This document shows positions 20,139 through 32,900 of a stretch of DNA of 64,000 nucleotides, piece after piece; position 1 is the stretch's first letter; each line of letters starts with the position of its first letter. Under the pieces are notes generated by a model. The model was given only the letters and a program-made list of their open reading frames with translations. It did no database searches and was not told the DNA's origin. This DNA is from Akanthomyces muscarius (taxonomy: Eukaryota > Ascomycota > Sordariomycetes > Hypocreales > Cordycipitaceae): NCBI RefSeq assembly GCF_028009165.1, contig NC_079245.1:3658001-3722000 (forward strand), written 5' to 3'. Position numbers and translations under genes: made by a program.

Positions 20139-21251
20139 GTGAATTACACGCTGGATCATCCTGCTATGAGCCACAACAAAGATAATTTTCCTGCCGAGCC
20201 ACCCTTCACTGAAGAGCCACGGAATTGGCTACCTTTCTTCCATACCCAGCCATCCTTTGCTGAGGAGTCAGAGAATTGGGTACCCTTCTTCCCCATTCAG
20301 CCACCCTTTGCTCTGGAGCCACAGAATTGGGTGCCCTTCTTCCCTTGCCAGCCATCGTTTGCCGAAGAACCACAACAATGGGCGCCTTGCTTGGCCGCGG
20401 CACCAAGGCCGGCAGGATGTGTAAAGACACATGCTAGAGCGCAGCCTCGAAATCATTGTGGCAAAGACGATATCAGTACGATCAAAGAAGAAGAGCATGT
20501 ATCATGGTGTCCCTCGTCGGAAGCACGTCACCAGTCATTGTTCAGCTTTAGGAATGACATGCTACAGAATGCGGAAACATTTCTGAACAGCAACTGCTTC
20601 GCAGACTGGTTACATCCGCCAGAAGAGGTCTCGTCTCAAACATTTGCCAAGGAAGCGCTTCACTGGGGAACTGATTCTATGTCTAATTTGGCGTTGAGGT
20701 TTCCCCTGGGTAGAGTCGCTGTCGGTCAAGGGAAACTACTCGGACTGGAGACTAGGTCCGACTTTGGGGAATGGGACAAAAAAGACGACATGGACAAAAT
20801 AGCCAGTTCCGTGCCCGTTCCCGCTCCCAAAAAAAGCCCGCCCTATTCTGCCACGGCTTCGGCCACGATCAAGCCGTCTGAGGCAGAAGAGTGCGACAGG
20901 AAGAAACCATCGAACGCTGAGCATTATACAGTTACCCAGAAGGGGATACAGTCTACATATAGCAAAATCATACGACAGCGCAAGAGGGTCACCATAGAGC
21001 AGAAGCGTAGCAACCACATTCGCTACGAGAAGAAGCGCCGTTCATTGATCAACCAAGGTTTTAGCGACCTTGTAGAGCTCATTCCAGGGCTCGTGGGAAG
21101 AACATGGCCCAAGTCTACAGTTCTATTTGAGACAATAAGCTATCTACAGGACCTGATACAGGTAAATGAGGCACTGGAAATACAGGCGGTAGCGGCCAAC
21201 AAGTTCCTTCACATCAAGCCACGAGAGACAGCTCCACCACGGGGATTTTGA
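20139..21251 (+). CDS. bHLH transcription factor with N-terminal repeats
   Basis: Single exon of 370 residues; a second in-frame Met at residue 10 is an equally possible start. Residues 20-87 are four tandem 17-residue units of the form (Q/E)P-x-F-x-E-E-x-x-N-W-x-P-F-F, acidic and aromatic like an activation domain. The middle is Lys/Ser-rich. The C-terminus (about 290-346) is a basic helix-loop-helix: the basic region NHIRYEKKRR has the His-Glu-Arg pattern that contacts CANNTG (E-box) sites, then helix 1, a loop containing a Pro-rich turn (ELIPGLVGRTWPKS) and helix 2. The class resembles INO4-like and other HLH factors with the KSTVL-type second helix. It is the nearest regulator to the UstYa/repeat-peptide pair, which makes it a candidate pathway regulator. 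Target genes are unknown. Confidence 0.85.
   Translation: MNYTLDHPAMSHNKDNFPAEPPFTEEPRNWLPFFHTQPSFAEESENWVPFFPIQPPFALEPQNWVPFFPCQPSFAEEPQQWAPCLAAAPRPAGCVKTHARAQPRNHCGKDDISTIKEEEHVSWCPSSEARHQSLFSFRNDMLQNAETFLNSNCFADWLHPPEEVSSQTFAKEALHWGTDSMSNLALRFPLGRVAVGQGKLLGLETRSDFGEWDKKDDMDKIASSVPVPAPKKSPPYSATASATIKPSEAEECDRKKPSNAEHYTVTQKGIQSTYSKIIRQRKRVTIEQKRSNHIRYEKKRRSLINQGFSDLVELIPGLVGRTWPKSTVLFETISYLQDLIQVNEALEIQAVAANKFLHIKPRETAPPRGF
20196..20399 (+). repeat. four 51-base coding repeats
   Basis: Four adjacent 51-base units encode 17-residue repeats within the bHLH protein. Units 2 and 3 are most alike; unit 4 has lost the FF pair. The length is an exact multiple of three throughout, so expansion keeps the frame. 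Confidence 0.88.
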
Positions 21252-21588
21252 CGATATATAGAAGTTAAGAGTGAAGAATTAATATAGATTTGATCTCTAA
21301 GAAGAATCAAAGAATTGGGACGAGAAGGTTCCTACTTTTCTTCTGCGCTATCGTGAGCGCACCATCCCTATTGTCGATAGAGTGGACAGCAGTTGGCAGG
21401 GAGGTCGCGACTGCGCGGTTGCGGTCTGGCCCGTCGTGACGGCGCAACGAGAGCCTTAGCCCTAGTTCTATATAGCTTCTAACCTGGGACATTTCGTATA
21501 GGGCTTGGACAGATCCAGACAGACAGGTAGATTTATGACGCACCTGTTTTAGCTAAACACGCAGCGAACTAGCGTAGCGACAGAAGAC

Positions 21589-21633
21589 GCACAGACGGCA
21601 AATGCGCAGACGGCGGATGCACAGACAGCGGAT
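21589..21633. repeat. three tandem 15-base repeats
   Basis: Three units of the form GC(A/G)CAGAC(G/A)GC(A/G)(A/G)AT, with 2-3 mismatches between copies, in noncoding DNA between the bHLH and HsbA-like genes. Confidence 0.8.
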
Positions 21634-21878
21634 GCATACTACGCCCCCGGGGTGGGAGTTCGGCTTGTTTGAGAGACACGAGACCCAAATATGCCGGCAG
21701 TTTTGGATACGGGAGCATGAGCTTGTAAGTCATGGCGAGGTATCGAGTAGAACATATGTCCCGTGAGCATGATGAATGCATCTCTCTTCCTCAGCCGCGG
21801 CAAGAGCGTGGGCTACTCAAGCATCGCATGATAGAGACATGATAGCATATGCAGGATTTGTGGAAGAAGAAGAAGGCA

Positions 21879-21884
21879 TATAAA
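21879..21884 (+). promoter_or_regulatory. TATA box of the HsbA-like gene
   Basis: TATAAA, 139 bases upstream of the ATG at 22018, with a CAACCAAAATAAAAG-type leader following. A strong TATA element fits a highly and conditionally expressed secreted protein. Confidence 0.6.
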
Positions 21885-22017
21885 GGGTTGGTGGGAGCAG
21901 CCTCAACCAAAATAAAAGACACCATCACTCAATCCACTTAACAAAGAATTTCTATTCAGTCTGCTCTCTTGAAGATCTATACCGCTTTATATTTCATCAT
22001 AACCCACCTTCGTCAAA

Positions 22018-22560
22018 ATGCGTTTCACTGCCTCTGTTGTCCTTTTTGCTGCCGCTGCTACTGCCAGCGCCAAGCCCCTCGTCATCGAGCGCAGTCTGGC
22101 GAGCATCACCGACGTCCTGAACAGCGTCCAGACCAGTATTGACGGTCTTGACACGGCTGTCAAGGGCTTGAACACGGACGCTGCTCCCGTGCTTGCCGCT
22201 TCCAACAAGCTCGTGGGTACCATTGGCTCAGGTACCACTACTGTCCAAGCCAGTGCCGGTCTTGCCCTATTCGATGCCCTTGGTCTTCTTGCTCCTGTCG
22301 AAGGGCTCATGAAGCACGCGCAGACCCTTCTCGTCGACCTCAAGGGCAAGAAGGATATTGTGCAGAAGAACGGCTTCTGCCAGGCTATTGGCACTCAGAT
22401 CAGCGCCATCAATGACAAGGGCAATGGCCTCATCAACGCCACCGTCTCCAAAGTTCCTGAGGCTTACCAGGGCATTGCCAAGGGACTGGCCCAGGGCTTC
22501 GCCGACATCTTCGACGACGCCCAGGATAACTTTTCTGCTGGCAATTGCGTCAATGCCTAA
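22018..22560 (+). CDS. HsbA-like secreted hydrophobic surface-binding protein
   Basis: Single exon of 180 residues. A signal peptide (MRFTASVVLFAAAATASA) is followed by a mostly helical Ala/Leu/Lys-rich domain of about 160 residues with the pattern VLNSVQTSIDGLDTAVKGLN, typical of the HsbA family (PF12296). The prototype from Aspergillus oryzae binds hydrophobic surfaces and recruits a cutinase-type esterase; relatives in insect and plant pathogens are secreted during surface contact. Only two Cys (at about 120 and 178) are present, probably paired. Its start context (tcaaaATGc) and TATA box are clear. Nothing suggests truncation. Confidence 0.85.
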   Translation: MRFTASVVLFAAAATASAKPLVIERSLASITDVLNSVQTSIDGLDTAVKGLNTDAAPVLAASNKLVGTIGSGTTTVQASAGLALFDALGLLAPVEGLMKHAQTLLVDLKGKKDIVQKNGFCQAIGTQISAINDKGNGLINATVSKVPEAYQGIAKGLAQGFADIFDDAQDNFSAGNCVNA

Positions 22561-23280
22561 GCCTTTGGCTGGTCCCTTTCCAGCATGTGCGCCACCGTTA
22601 GCGACAACAATGGGCCCATTTTATGCTGGTTGAGACAGTTCTCGGAGACAAAGGGTTAGTCTGGTCTAGGGTGAGCTAGTAATGAAGCTTAGAAAAGGGA
22701 GTTTGATCTAGGATGAGATAGCAATCAACTTCAACATAACCACTTCGCCATTTGTCTGTACGTGTTAAATGACAACTTTGCCGTTTTGCCCCATGACGGT
22801 GACAGGGGTACACTGTTACCGGCGCGCCGTCCCTCCCTCTATAAAAGTTGGAGTTTAGTCGTCTAGCATCCCATCAAAGGCCCAAAGCAACCTGCCGTGT
22901 TGCGAACGAGTGATCTGGATAGTTCCCTGCGTTGATTTTGGTCTGGTCCACCAAGACTTGGTCCGATTCGAAGATTTCTCGAGATCATAGTTGGAACGCT
23001 CTGATCAATTGGATACTTTACCCCAGATGAGAGGAGTAGCCGATGGAGGCTCGTATTTTCGTATCAACTCAGCCACTGCATGCAGTGCTATGCTATGCTT
23101 GCTATTTTTGCATCAGTCCCTTACATAAAGCCATGAAAAGAAGCAAATGTCCTTTCCCTCAAACACAAAAGTCATGTGGGGATGGTTGAGAGCAGAGAGA
23201 TTTGTCATTCTATTCGCAGGGTCGACACTGTCGCGCTTTATTGTCTCCCGCCGCTGCGCCCAGACTTGCAGATAAATAAA
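22561..23280. other. intergenic region
   Basis: Common 3' flank of two convergent genes. No gene, RNA or notable repeat seen. A short TATAAAAG motif at about 22840 has no gene after it. Confidence 0.5.
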
Positions 23281-24522
23281 TCATCTGCAATTTGGTTTTA
23301 GATCTGCAACAATTCGAAGAAAACAACCCGACCTGGTACAGTTTGATTTGTTTGAGTCATTTAGCTTATATCTGTAGTTCCTCGCTTTTCTCCGAAAGCG
23401 ATATAAACTGCGTAGTCCCATAATGCTCGCTCCAAGCTGTCCTCTCTGTAAATTAGCCCTCTGCCCTGTGAAAACAAAACTGTACTCTGTTTCAAATGGC
23501 ATAGTTAGAACCGACAATGGATCAATGGCCATCCTAGACAGTCGTGAGCCATGGCGCCAACGCAGAAGCTGGTACTGAATAGGGTCGTCCACTAGGCACT
23601 CTCCCGGATCGGCTAGGATTCTGGAGTCAGTTTTTTTGGAGTTGATTAATGCAAAACAGATTACTAACACATTCTCAAACTTGCAGACGCGACCGAATTT
23701 GTCGCACTGCTTGCAGCGTGGGACGCCAGGATCGCATTTGATCTTTCTCTCTCGGCATCCTTTGCAGGCTATGGCAAGTCTTCTTCGAGGCTTACCAGCC
23801 TTGGTGACTCCCAACCACGCATTGACTTCTTTGCCTTCGATCGTCGTCTGGCAGTGGCTTCCGTCATCGTAGAAGTAGCACACGCCTTCACCGGGTGCCT
23901 CCGCAGCCATGACGAATCTAGGCAAAAGGGGTGTGCCCGCCCAAGCCTCGGGACCAAGTATATAATTCGAGGAACAACTTCTTTGAGTTGAATTGTCTGC
24001 CCTGGGTCTAGGGTCGATGGGGAAGGTAACGAGTGACACATTCCCGCGCTTGTTTAATCCAATACTTAGATCCTTTGCAGTATCGAGAGATGAACGACAG
24101 GTTTCGATGTACTGTATATCCAAGGGGCTCTCTCCAACTTCTGAGGACTGTACATCAGCAGATTCATATAGGGCTCTATAAGCGGTGCAACTAGTGAAAT
24201 AATTGCCTCGATTATTTCTGGATGTAGCACTAACGGTGGAATACAGGTGACGATGTTGCCATTCGGCTGAAGATATAGTAGAAGGCACAAGGCTCATCCT
24301 CGGAGCTTGCTCGTATTGTCTATTAGCAAACGCTGCATCCCATGAAGCACCGTTTGTACCACTGAGAAGTTTCGACATGGTTTCCCAGTAAGAGCCGGGG
24401 TCTTCAGACAGCGGACTGTTATTGTGATAGGCCATGACAACAGAGTTTTGTTCTTTCGAAAATAAGTGCTTTTTCCGCTCTTGCCGGTAAATGATGTATA
24501 GATCCTTGAGTCTTTGCTTCAT
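23281..24522 (-). CDS. Zn2Cys6 transcription factor, probably eroded at the C-terminus
   Basis: Open frame of 413 codons. The zinc cluster is complete: Cys253, 256, 263, 270, 273 and 280 with spacing 2-6-6-2-6, preceded by a conserved lead-in (CYFYDDGSHCQTTIEGKEVN, then VTKAGKPRRRLAIA) seen in one fungal C6-factor group. Directly after the cluster, at Asn284, a likely intron begins (GTGTTAG at 23670, with acceptors at 23613 or 23621). Neither acceptor restores the frame used downstream, where an ordered segment (DPLSVLTMPFETEYSFVFT) is still readable. The protein then stops after about 60 Lys/Arg/Asn-rich residues, while relatives usually run 600 residues or more. I read this as a DNA-binding protein whose C-terminal half has decayed or been lost; it may still bind DNA. 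The start at 24522 is uncertain. Confidence 0.6.
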   Translation of the reverse strand: MKQRLKDLYIIYRQERKKHLFSKEQNSVVMAYHNNSPLSEDPGSYWETMSKLLSGTNGASWDAAFANRQYEQAPRMSLVPSTISSAEWQHRHLYSTVSATSRNNRGNYFTSCTAYRALYESADVQSSEVGESPLDIQYIETCRSSLDTAKDLSIGLNKRGNVSLVTFPIDPRPRADNSTQRSCSSNYILGPEAWAGTPLLPRFVMAAEAPGEGVCYFYDDGSHCQTTIEGKEVNAWLGVTKAGKPRRRLAIACKGCRERKIKCDPGVPRCKQCDKFGRVCKFENVLVICFALINSKKTDSRILADPGECLVDDPIQYQLLRWRHGSRLSRMAIDPLSVLTMPFETEYSFVFTGQRANLQRGQLGASIMGLRSLYRFRRKARNYRYKLNDSNKSNCTRSGCFLRIVADLKPNCR

Positions 24523-27500
24523 AGAAGCGCCTCAACATTTTGTCAGTATAGTTGTGTAGTATCTCGCCCGGGTGCCATTGTTACTTACGATATATTTGCT
24601 GAGCCACTCTGTTTTGGAACAACTTCTTTACCAGTGAATCCGCTTGGTACTCAACCTCATTAATCACAAAGTTCCAACCCCTTCTTCCAGTCACTGCATG
24701 GGTTTTGAGCTAAGTATGGCTCGGGGTTTGCCGCTTGATCGAGAATCGTTATATAAGCATCAATTTGATAGAATAGGTCGTTGTAGAAAGATTTAAAAGA
24801 GGAATAAAGCAAGTATATTTGTAAACTCATGATACTTAGCCGAATAAGTCTATATAGCGCCCTACGAGCAGGGATTGGATCTATAGCCTTATCGTGATAT
24901 CTCGGTGTGTTCTTCGCAATGTAACGTTTCAGGCATGTGTAGTGACAGCCGACTACATTATGCTACTTGTGCATTATTGTTCCACCTGTCATAGCCGCGG
25001 GGAGCCTCAGGAAATAGTGCAGATCCCTCCGATCACTGGCGCATTCAGTGCAACATGGAACTAAGATGGTGCCCGCCGAAGACCGGCGCTCACCTTCAGT
25101 CAAAGTTGTCTTACGCAATGCTACCCAGTATCGCCTAGGCTAGTGGTCCTGCATCCTTCATGGTCAACATGTTGTTCCCAGTAGGATTCTTGTCACTAGC
25201 TGTACTGGTGCCACGGTAAGCTCAACGGCGGCTCGATCAAATGGGGAATGCGGGTTGAGTACGTGCACAATGGCCTGACACAGGCTTAAACGAGATGCAA
25301 GTATTAAATTGGCTGGACCCACGTATCTGCTATTTTTACTACACATAAAACGCCGAGTGGTAGCTGAATATTCGGGACGAGATGCTTCAACCTCCTGGAA
25401 TGCGTGAACCACAGAATGCACGTGCGGCCGGCAATTACACACGGCTCACTAGCATGTTACCTCGCAGATCAGTGTCGAGGTCAATGCGCAGAAACGGTAT
25501 TGTAACTAAGAGTACCAAGATCACTAGACATAGTAATCAGCCTTATGAGCTTACTAGCCGTCTCCTTTAGTAGTTGATGCAGTCTTTCAAGCAATCATCC
25601 CAAATAAATCGCCGCGTTTCCAGTCCTATACATCGACAGTAGGAAGTATATCGGTTCACCAGTTTTCACATACTAGCTTAGAGTATGGAAATTGCGTCAT
25701 GACACAAATTTCTCTTAAACATCCCTGCCACTCCTTTACTAACCGTATTTTGTGCTCGGTCCGGCCCGAGCCTCCCTAACTACAGTGTAACCACTGGCTG
25801 AAACAAGTCCCCGCAGCACATACACGGTGAAAACAAGGCCTGTCCCGGGCGTCCGCCCCGGCCGCGGGCTACCTCCTTGTCGGCGGAGCAGAGAAAATAT
25901 TCCAGTAAACGCGCATGGGGATCAGCAATGTGGCTTTTAAACGGCTATTTGTATAATATAGCATGCCAGACTATCACGGCCTCCAGTAGCATGGCCTCAA
26001 CCAGCACAGAAATGGCTACTCTCATTGGAGAAAGCTCCACATGCTGGATAAGGTAGTATCGGCAGCTCGGGCAATTGCCGCTGGTCAAGGGCTGTTGGGT
26101 TGAATCAGTGAACTAAGAGCAGAGAGATCGCCACCCGGTCGCCGAGGCGTATTCGGGTGGCAGTCTGATACCTATTCGTTGGTGCTAGTAGTGGCTTAGC
26201 TTGGCCCATGTTAGCTGCGAGAAAAGTCGGTAGATAGTGGTAGCTTGGAGCCTCAGCATCTATAAATGTATAAATGAACAAGGCCACTAGGGCTTAAGAG
26301 CCTGGCAACTGAGAAGAAGCTCGGTGGGGAATGGAGGGCCGTGGAGATTCACGTATTATTATGCTTGGAAATTGAATAACGATCCGACAATAGTTGGTGT
26401 AACGAAATGGATATAAGGGTGAAGTCTACATTGAACTTTTTTTGGGTCCATTACGCGTCAACTTCAGCCTCTTGGACTTTTAGTTTTCTCTTCTCGCTCA
26501 GCGTCAGGGTTTTGCCACCATCGTTGCCGCACAACCCTGGTAACGCTAGCGGCAGAGAATGTCACCAGGGGAGCACATTGATTCGGCATGCGGGCATACG
26601 AGCCACAGCCTAATTTTCCCACCTATGGGTGTCTTTTCAACCGTCGCTTATATTCAGAGAGCCAGAAGATTTCTCACTGGATATGATAAATAAACATAAC
26701 ACAGGGTTAATTAAACTGTGTAGGCATTGTGCACTAGTGACAGGGAATAGTATTGTGCAGAGCTTTCTCATTGTCCAACTTAATGAGAATCTGAAGTCAG
26801 AATTATACTCACCCTAAGCACTAGAAGTGCTAGTGAAGCTCACGTTTATATACTGATATGTATAATAGGCTAGCTAGTATGCATTAACTAGTAATTGTAA
26901 AGAATGAAGTTTATGAAATTTATGATGTTTACAGAAGAAAATAGCATGTCTTGTACCGTGGTGTGCAGATACGGTGCTCGCCTCGATGCCGACAAAGCGT
27001 GGGTACCATGACATCAAGCCAAACCCACCATGATGAACAAGAGCACATTTCATACAGTACTGCCTGCAGAAACCAAACCTCGGTAGCGGACCATCATGGC
27101 CGTAAGGTGTAACATGTGAGGTTGGCGTCTTACCCCGGTCAATGACTGCGCGACCCCGCTGTCAGCGATCAATCATTATGCAAAACATTTACCACGCGGG
27201 AAATCTATGATAATCTTGTCTAGTACTCTACCCTGCACAAGCAGTTGGACAGCTACAGTATCTTGCATTCTAGAGGTTACCGTGGCTAAGAACGCAAGAG
27301 ACATTCTTTTCTAGCCGAAGACAGTTTTCAAGGCAAGTAATTACGGTAAATTCCGCGTATAGGCTTATTGCAGTAGTGTATACCTGGAAGATTGATTGAC
27401 TATGCGTGCATCCTTGCAACCAGGGCCCTCTTGATGCAAACTAGGATATGAAAGCCTCTCCGGCCGCAACGGCACCGAGGTGAATAGCGGATTTTCCATG

Positions 27501-27975
27501 GCTTTGACTCAATGCATTATAGCTTCTCTTATCTACAGACGCACCATGTGGATCCTCGTATGTGAAATCGTTGGAAGAATGAATGACTGACTCCGAAAGT
27601 AAGACAGTGGGAGCCATGTGTTTCGCAACATAATCAGATATAGCTAGCCTTCGGCAGATCTCAAAAGCTTCAGTACCTTGTTCAAGTTACATTAACAGAG
27701 CCCTGCTATATAATTAGTTGGTCGAAGCTGCTAGTAGCTGTACTCTAAAAAGAGCACGAGGTCTTTATCGGCACAGACTCGTGGCGCACAAATCAGCTAG
27801 CGCCAACGGTAGAATGCAACGGACCATCTGAGCCCCACGGCCTAATCAGAATCAGAAGTTCGAGAACGTAGTCTATAACAGAGGTTCACTTGGATTTAAA
27901 CAGTTGTATACATCTACTGTATATACCGAGTACTAACCCTATGTGTGCAGGGCTTACTCTCTACTCAAACCGTCA
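24523..27975. other. 3.5-kb gene-poor stretch
   Basis: The longest empty stretch in the accessory part. Stops are dense in all frames, composition shifts toward AT in places (24780-24900, 26680-26940), and no domain, terminal repeat, target-site duplication or tRNA could be recognised. It may hold decayed transposon or gene remains, but I cannot demonstrate any. Confidence 0.5.
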
Positions 27976-29139
<1,164 letters not shown>

Positions 29140-29917
29140 ACGTCGCACGTATTTATTTTACTTGAATAGTAATCATTATAAATTATGGTATCATTATTAT
29201 TACTGTACAATACTTTTCAATCCAGTTTAGTTATATATATTTGATTTGAAAAATATATCTACTTTAAGCAAGCATAGTTTAGCTTTCTTTAGAGGCTGAA
29301 AATTCAGCCGCTACGCTCACTACCAAACTACTTACCTGCGGATAGAAATCTGGGCGATGCCATCGTGCTTACCCTTGGCTCTCACAAGGGATGTGACAAA
29401 AGTCCCTGACTTGCGGGCGTGTCTTTTCCCCAAATTCGACAACATGACCCGCTGATGCGGCGGCGGTTCCCCGCGGCTTATACGACGGTGACTCAGATCG
29501 CCTGATGTAGTTCTACGACACGCTAATTGATGTTGTTGTGGTCGTGCTCCATTTTCCACCCAAATATACCACGCTCCTTCTTTGCAATTACTGTACATTT
29601 TGCTCTCCGCCTTTCTATTTCTTCCCTTTTTGGGATGCTAGCAGCTCCAGCGGCGGGGGAACTTTTTTTTAGTGTGCAGGGTAGCCTTGTTGGTCCTGGA
29701 ATGCGCTGGCAGGGGATTAGATCGGTCGAATTCAACCAGTAGCAACAGGTTGTGTGCTCCATGATCCAATTCTATTGCATGTGGCTTGAGCTACGAAGTT
29801 TGACTCATACGCGAGCCTGGTCGTCAGGGTCGAGGTATTATTGATAAACGTAGTTTTGGTCCTGGCCGACAAAGGACGACAAAGGCCTGCATTGCTAGCG
29901 TTTCGCTGTGTTTTACC
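29140..29917. other. intergenic region
   Basis: Strongly AT-rich at 29140-29280 (3' flank of the zinc-finger gene), then the ABC-transporter promoter. No supported gene. Confidence 0.5.
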
Positions 29918-32900
29918 ATGGCGAGTATCCGGTCACGAACATACCACCTATCGGGACACGAAGCAGTCGACTTGGCACTGATCGCTGGAACGGCAGCAGT
30001 ATCCGTTTTGTCATTTTTTACTCTGATACGATCTTTGCGCACGCTACTTGCAGGAAGCTCACAGGAAATCTATAGCGATGAAGATGGCGAAGCAACAAAA
30101 AGCTCGCAGGCGTTCTGCAGGGCTGTGGTCCCAAGGCTAATCGTAAGCGGCGCGACTGTCGCAGGAATATCGATCGCCACGCATGGCTTTTTCTCTTTGC
30201 AGAGCAGCTTGGCCCCGCATAGCGACATGGGATGGGTTTCGGTTCTCAATTGGGTATGTATAATCTATCTCACAGTAGACAGATGGCGGCATAGACTCAT
30301 AAAAGTTAGGCTCTCCTATCGATGCAGGCGCTTGTTCTTACGATTGCATCTGGATTCGTTGAGCGATACACTCATGGGATAAGGCTAGCTTGCTCGGCGG
30401 CTTTCAGCTTGCCGTCGGTCTTGTGCGAGCTCAAGCTTGAAACGGGACACAAGTTTCTGTCGAACTACGCTGAAATCTGTTTGCTGCTAGTTATTCTGGT
30501 GGCGAGCTTATCGATCGCCAGGCGCCCATCAGTTATGCATCACGACAAAATGCTCGATCGCCAATTTTCTGTCTCACTTCTGGATAGACTGACCTTTGCT
30601 TGGGGGCCGTTTCATCAGGCTGGAGCAATTGCGCCCGCCAGCATGAAATTGAGCGACCTACCAGAAGTTGGGCATCTATCGCGAATTCGGACAGTGAAGC
30701 AAATCTTCGAGAGTGGTAGAGGAAGCGGCGACTTTTGGCAACAGCTGATACTAGCCTTCTGGCCAACAATTCTGCGACAATGGATGCTCGTCTTTGTCAC
30801 TGCATCATCTCAGTTTGGCAGTCGCTTCGCGCTTTTCAAGTTACTCCAGGCCCTAGAGGTGCAGCCCGAATTCTTCGTTGCATGGGCGTGGGTGCTAGGT
30901 CTCGGGCTCGGGTTACTCGTGGAGGCTTTCTCAAAAAGCTGGCTGGTCTGGGTCACTCAGATGAGACTGCAGATCCCGATTGAAGGTTTGCTGAAAACTT
31001 TTGTTCTTGAAAAGACGACCCGAAGGAAGCTGGGTAGTGAAAGTTCTTCCCCAAAGGTCGCAAAGGGGGGCGATTCCGCTCCACGGGAGAAGCTATCCTT
31101 AACAGAAGCCATCACCAACGATTGGTATGAACACCGACGCGTTACACAGGACCAAAGCTAATTTACAGAGTTAGCATGGAAACTGCGAATGCTTGCGCTC
31201 ATACTCACCATTTTCTTATGGTTGCATTCAAGCTGGTTTTAGACGTCAGTTACCTAGCGCGGCTTCTAGGCATGAAGAGCGTCTTAGTGGGCAGTGTAGC
31301 GTCCCTGCTACTCACACCCTTTTCGACAGTGCTATCGAAAAAGCATCGAGAAGCGAGATCAAAAAGAACTAAAGCCCACTCTGTCGTGTCAAATCTCATT
31401 TCAGAAGCCCTGCAAAGTCTTCGCCACATTCGTCTGTCGTCTGTGGAGCAGATGTGGCAGAAGAGATTGACGTCTGCGAGGGAGTCAGAGCTGGAGCAAA
31501 TGTGGAATGCTGGTGTTGCAATGGCTATGCTGAGTCTGGTCTTGAATCTAAGCCCTGTTCTATTGGCATCTTTATCTCTGTCTACACATGCATACGAGAC
31601 TGGGAATCTCGGCTCCTCTGTTGCGTTTCTTTCTCTCAATCTGTTCAGCAGCCTCCACGCAGCATTCAAGGAGCTACCCTCGCGCCTTACTGAGGCCCGC
31701 GTCTCCTGGTCAAGTTATGAGCGCCTTCAACGTTATTTACAAGAACCGGAAAGAGAGGTTTCGGCAGAGCCTTCTGACGCCCTGCAGCTGAAAAACGCTG
31801 ACCTCCACTGGGACCGACCCACTGGCGATTTATACAAGTCCTCGAGCTTTACGTTGCGCGATCTCAATCTGAGTTTCCCTCGAGCCGAGCTCAGCATAGT
31901 AACAGGCAGTACCGGCTCAGGCAAAAGTCTGTTGATGGCTGGGCTCCTCGACGAGGCCGACCTTAGCACGGGAAGTCTTTTGCGACCAGCTACACAGCTT
32001 GTGTTTAGCGACGGGCAAGCCGATGTGGCACCAGGAAGCACTGCTATAGTCTCGCAGCCACCGTGGGTTGACAACTGTACTGTACTTGACAATATTTTAT
32101 TTGGGTCGCATTACAACGCGGATCGCTACAGAAAGGTGTTGCAGGCATGCGCTTTGGACAAGGACCTCGCCGTCCTGCCAATGGGCGACCAGACTGTTGC
32201 AGGCCTGAACGGAGCACTCTTAAGCGGTGGGCAAAAATGGCGGGTGGCTCTCGCTCGAGCCTTTTACTCAAATGCGGAAACTATTATACTCGACGATGTG
32301 CTGAGCGCTGTTGACACGCACGTTGCAAAGCACATTTGCGAGCAGGCGTTGACTGGTGGCTTGGCGCGAGGGCGCACTGTCATACTGGTCACTCATAGTC
32401 CGGACGTGTGTCTCCTGGCCGCCAAGTACCATGTTACTGTGGGAAATGGTACAGCCGTCGGAAAGATTCTAGATCCCAGCTCCGGTGACACCCGGAAGGT
32501 CGGCCAACACGGAGAGAAAGAGAAATCCGTGGCAAACCTTGACGAAATACCTGCATCGGCAGAAACTCCTAGTTTGAAGCGAGGTAAATTGGCTGCGTTG
32601 AGCGGAAAAGATGTCTTTTTGGCTTATATATGGGCCAGTGGGGGTTTTCGTCCACTGGCTACCGGAATATTGGTCACTCTTCTAGCTCGCGCGGTCGCTA
32701 ATAGTGGCTCTTGGTGGCTAACACGATGGACAGCACGAGCAGACTTGAACGAAGTAGATTCTGCTATCGCTGCCAATATCGGAATATATTTGGCACTCTC
32801 CTTGAGCTCCACCATTGTCGTGGAACTCAGATCGCTCATACTGCAAAGCATGAGTCTGCGTGCTTCGCATTCGCTCTTCCAGAGGCTCTTCAGCAGTGTT

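Larger units (their letters stand above)
21252..22017. other. intergenic region with HsbA promoter
   Basis: No gene seen. It holds a short GC-rich tandem repeat (21589-21633) and, at 21879-21884, a TATAAA box 139 bases before the HsbA-like start codon, followed by A-rich and pyrimidine-rich leader sequence. Confidence 0.55.
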
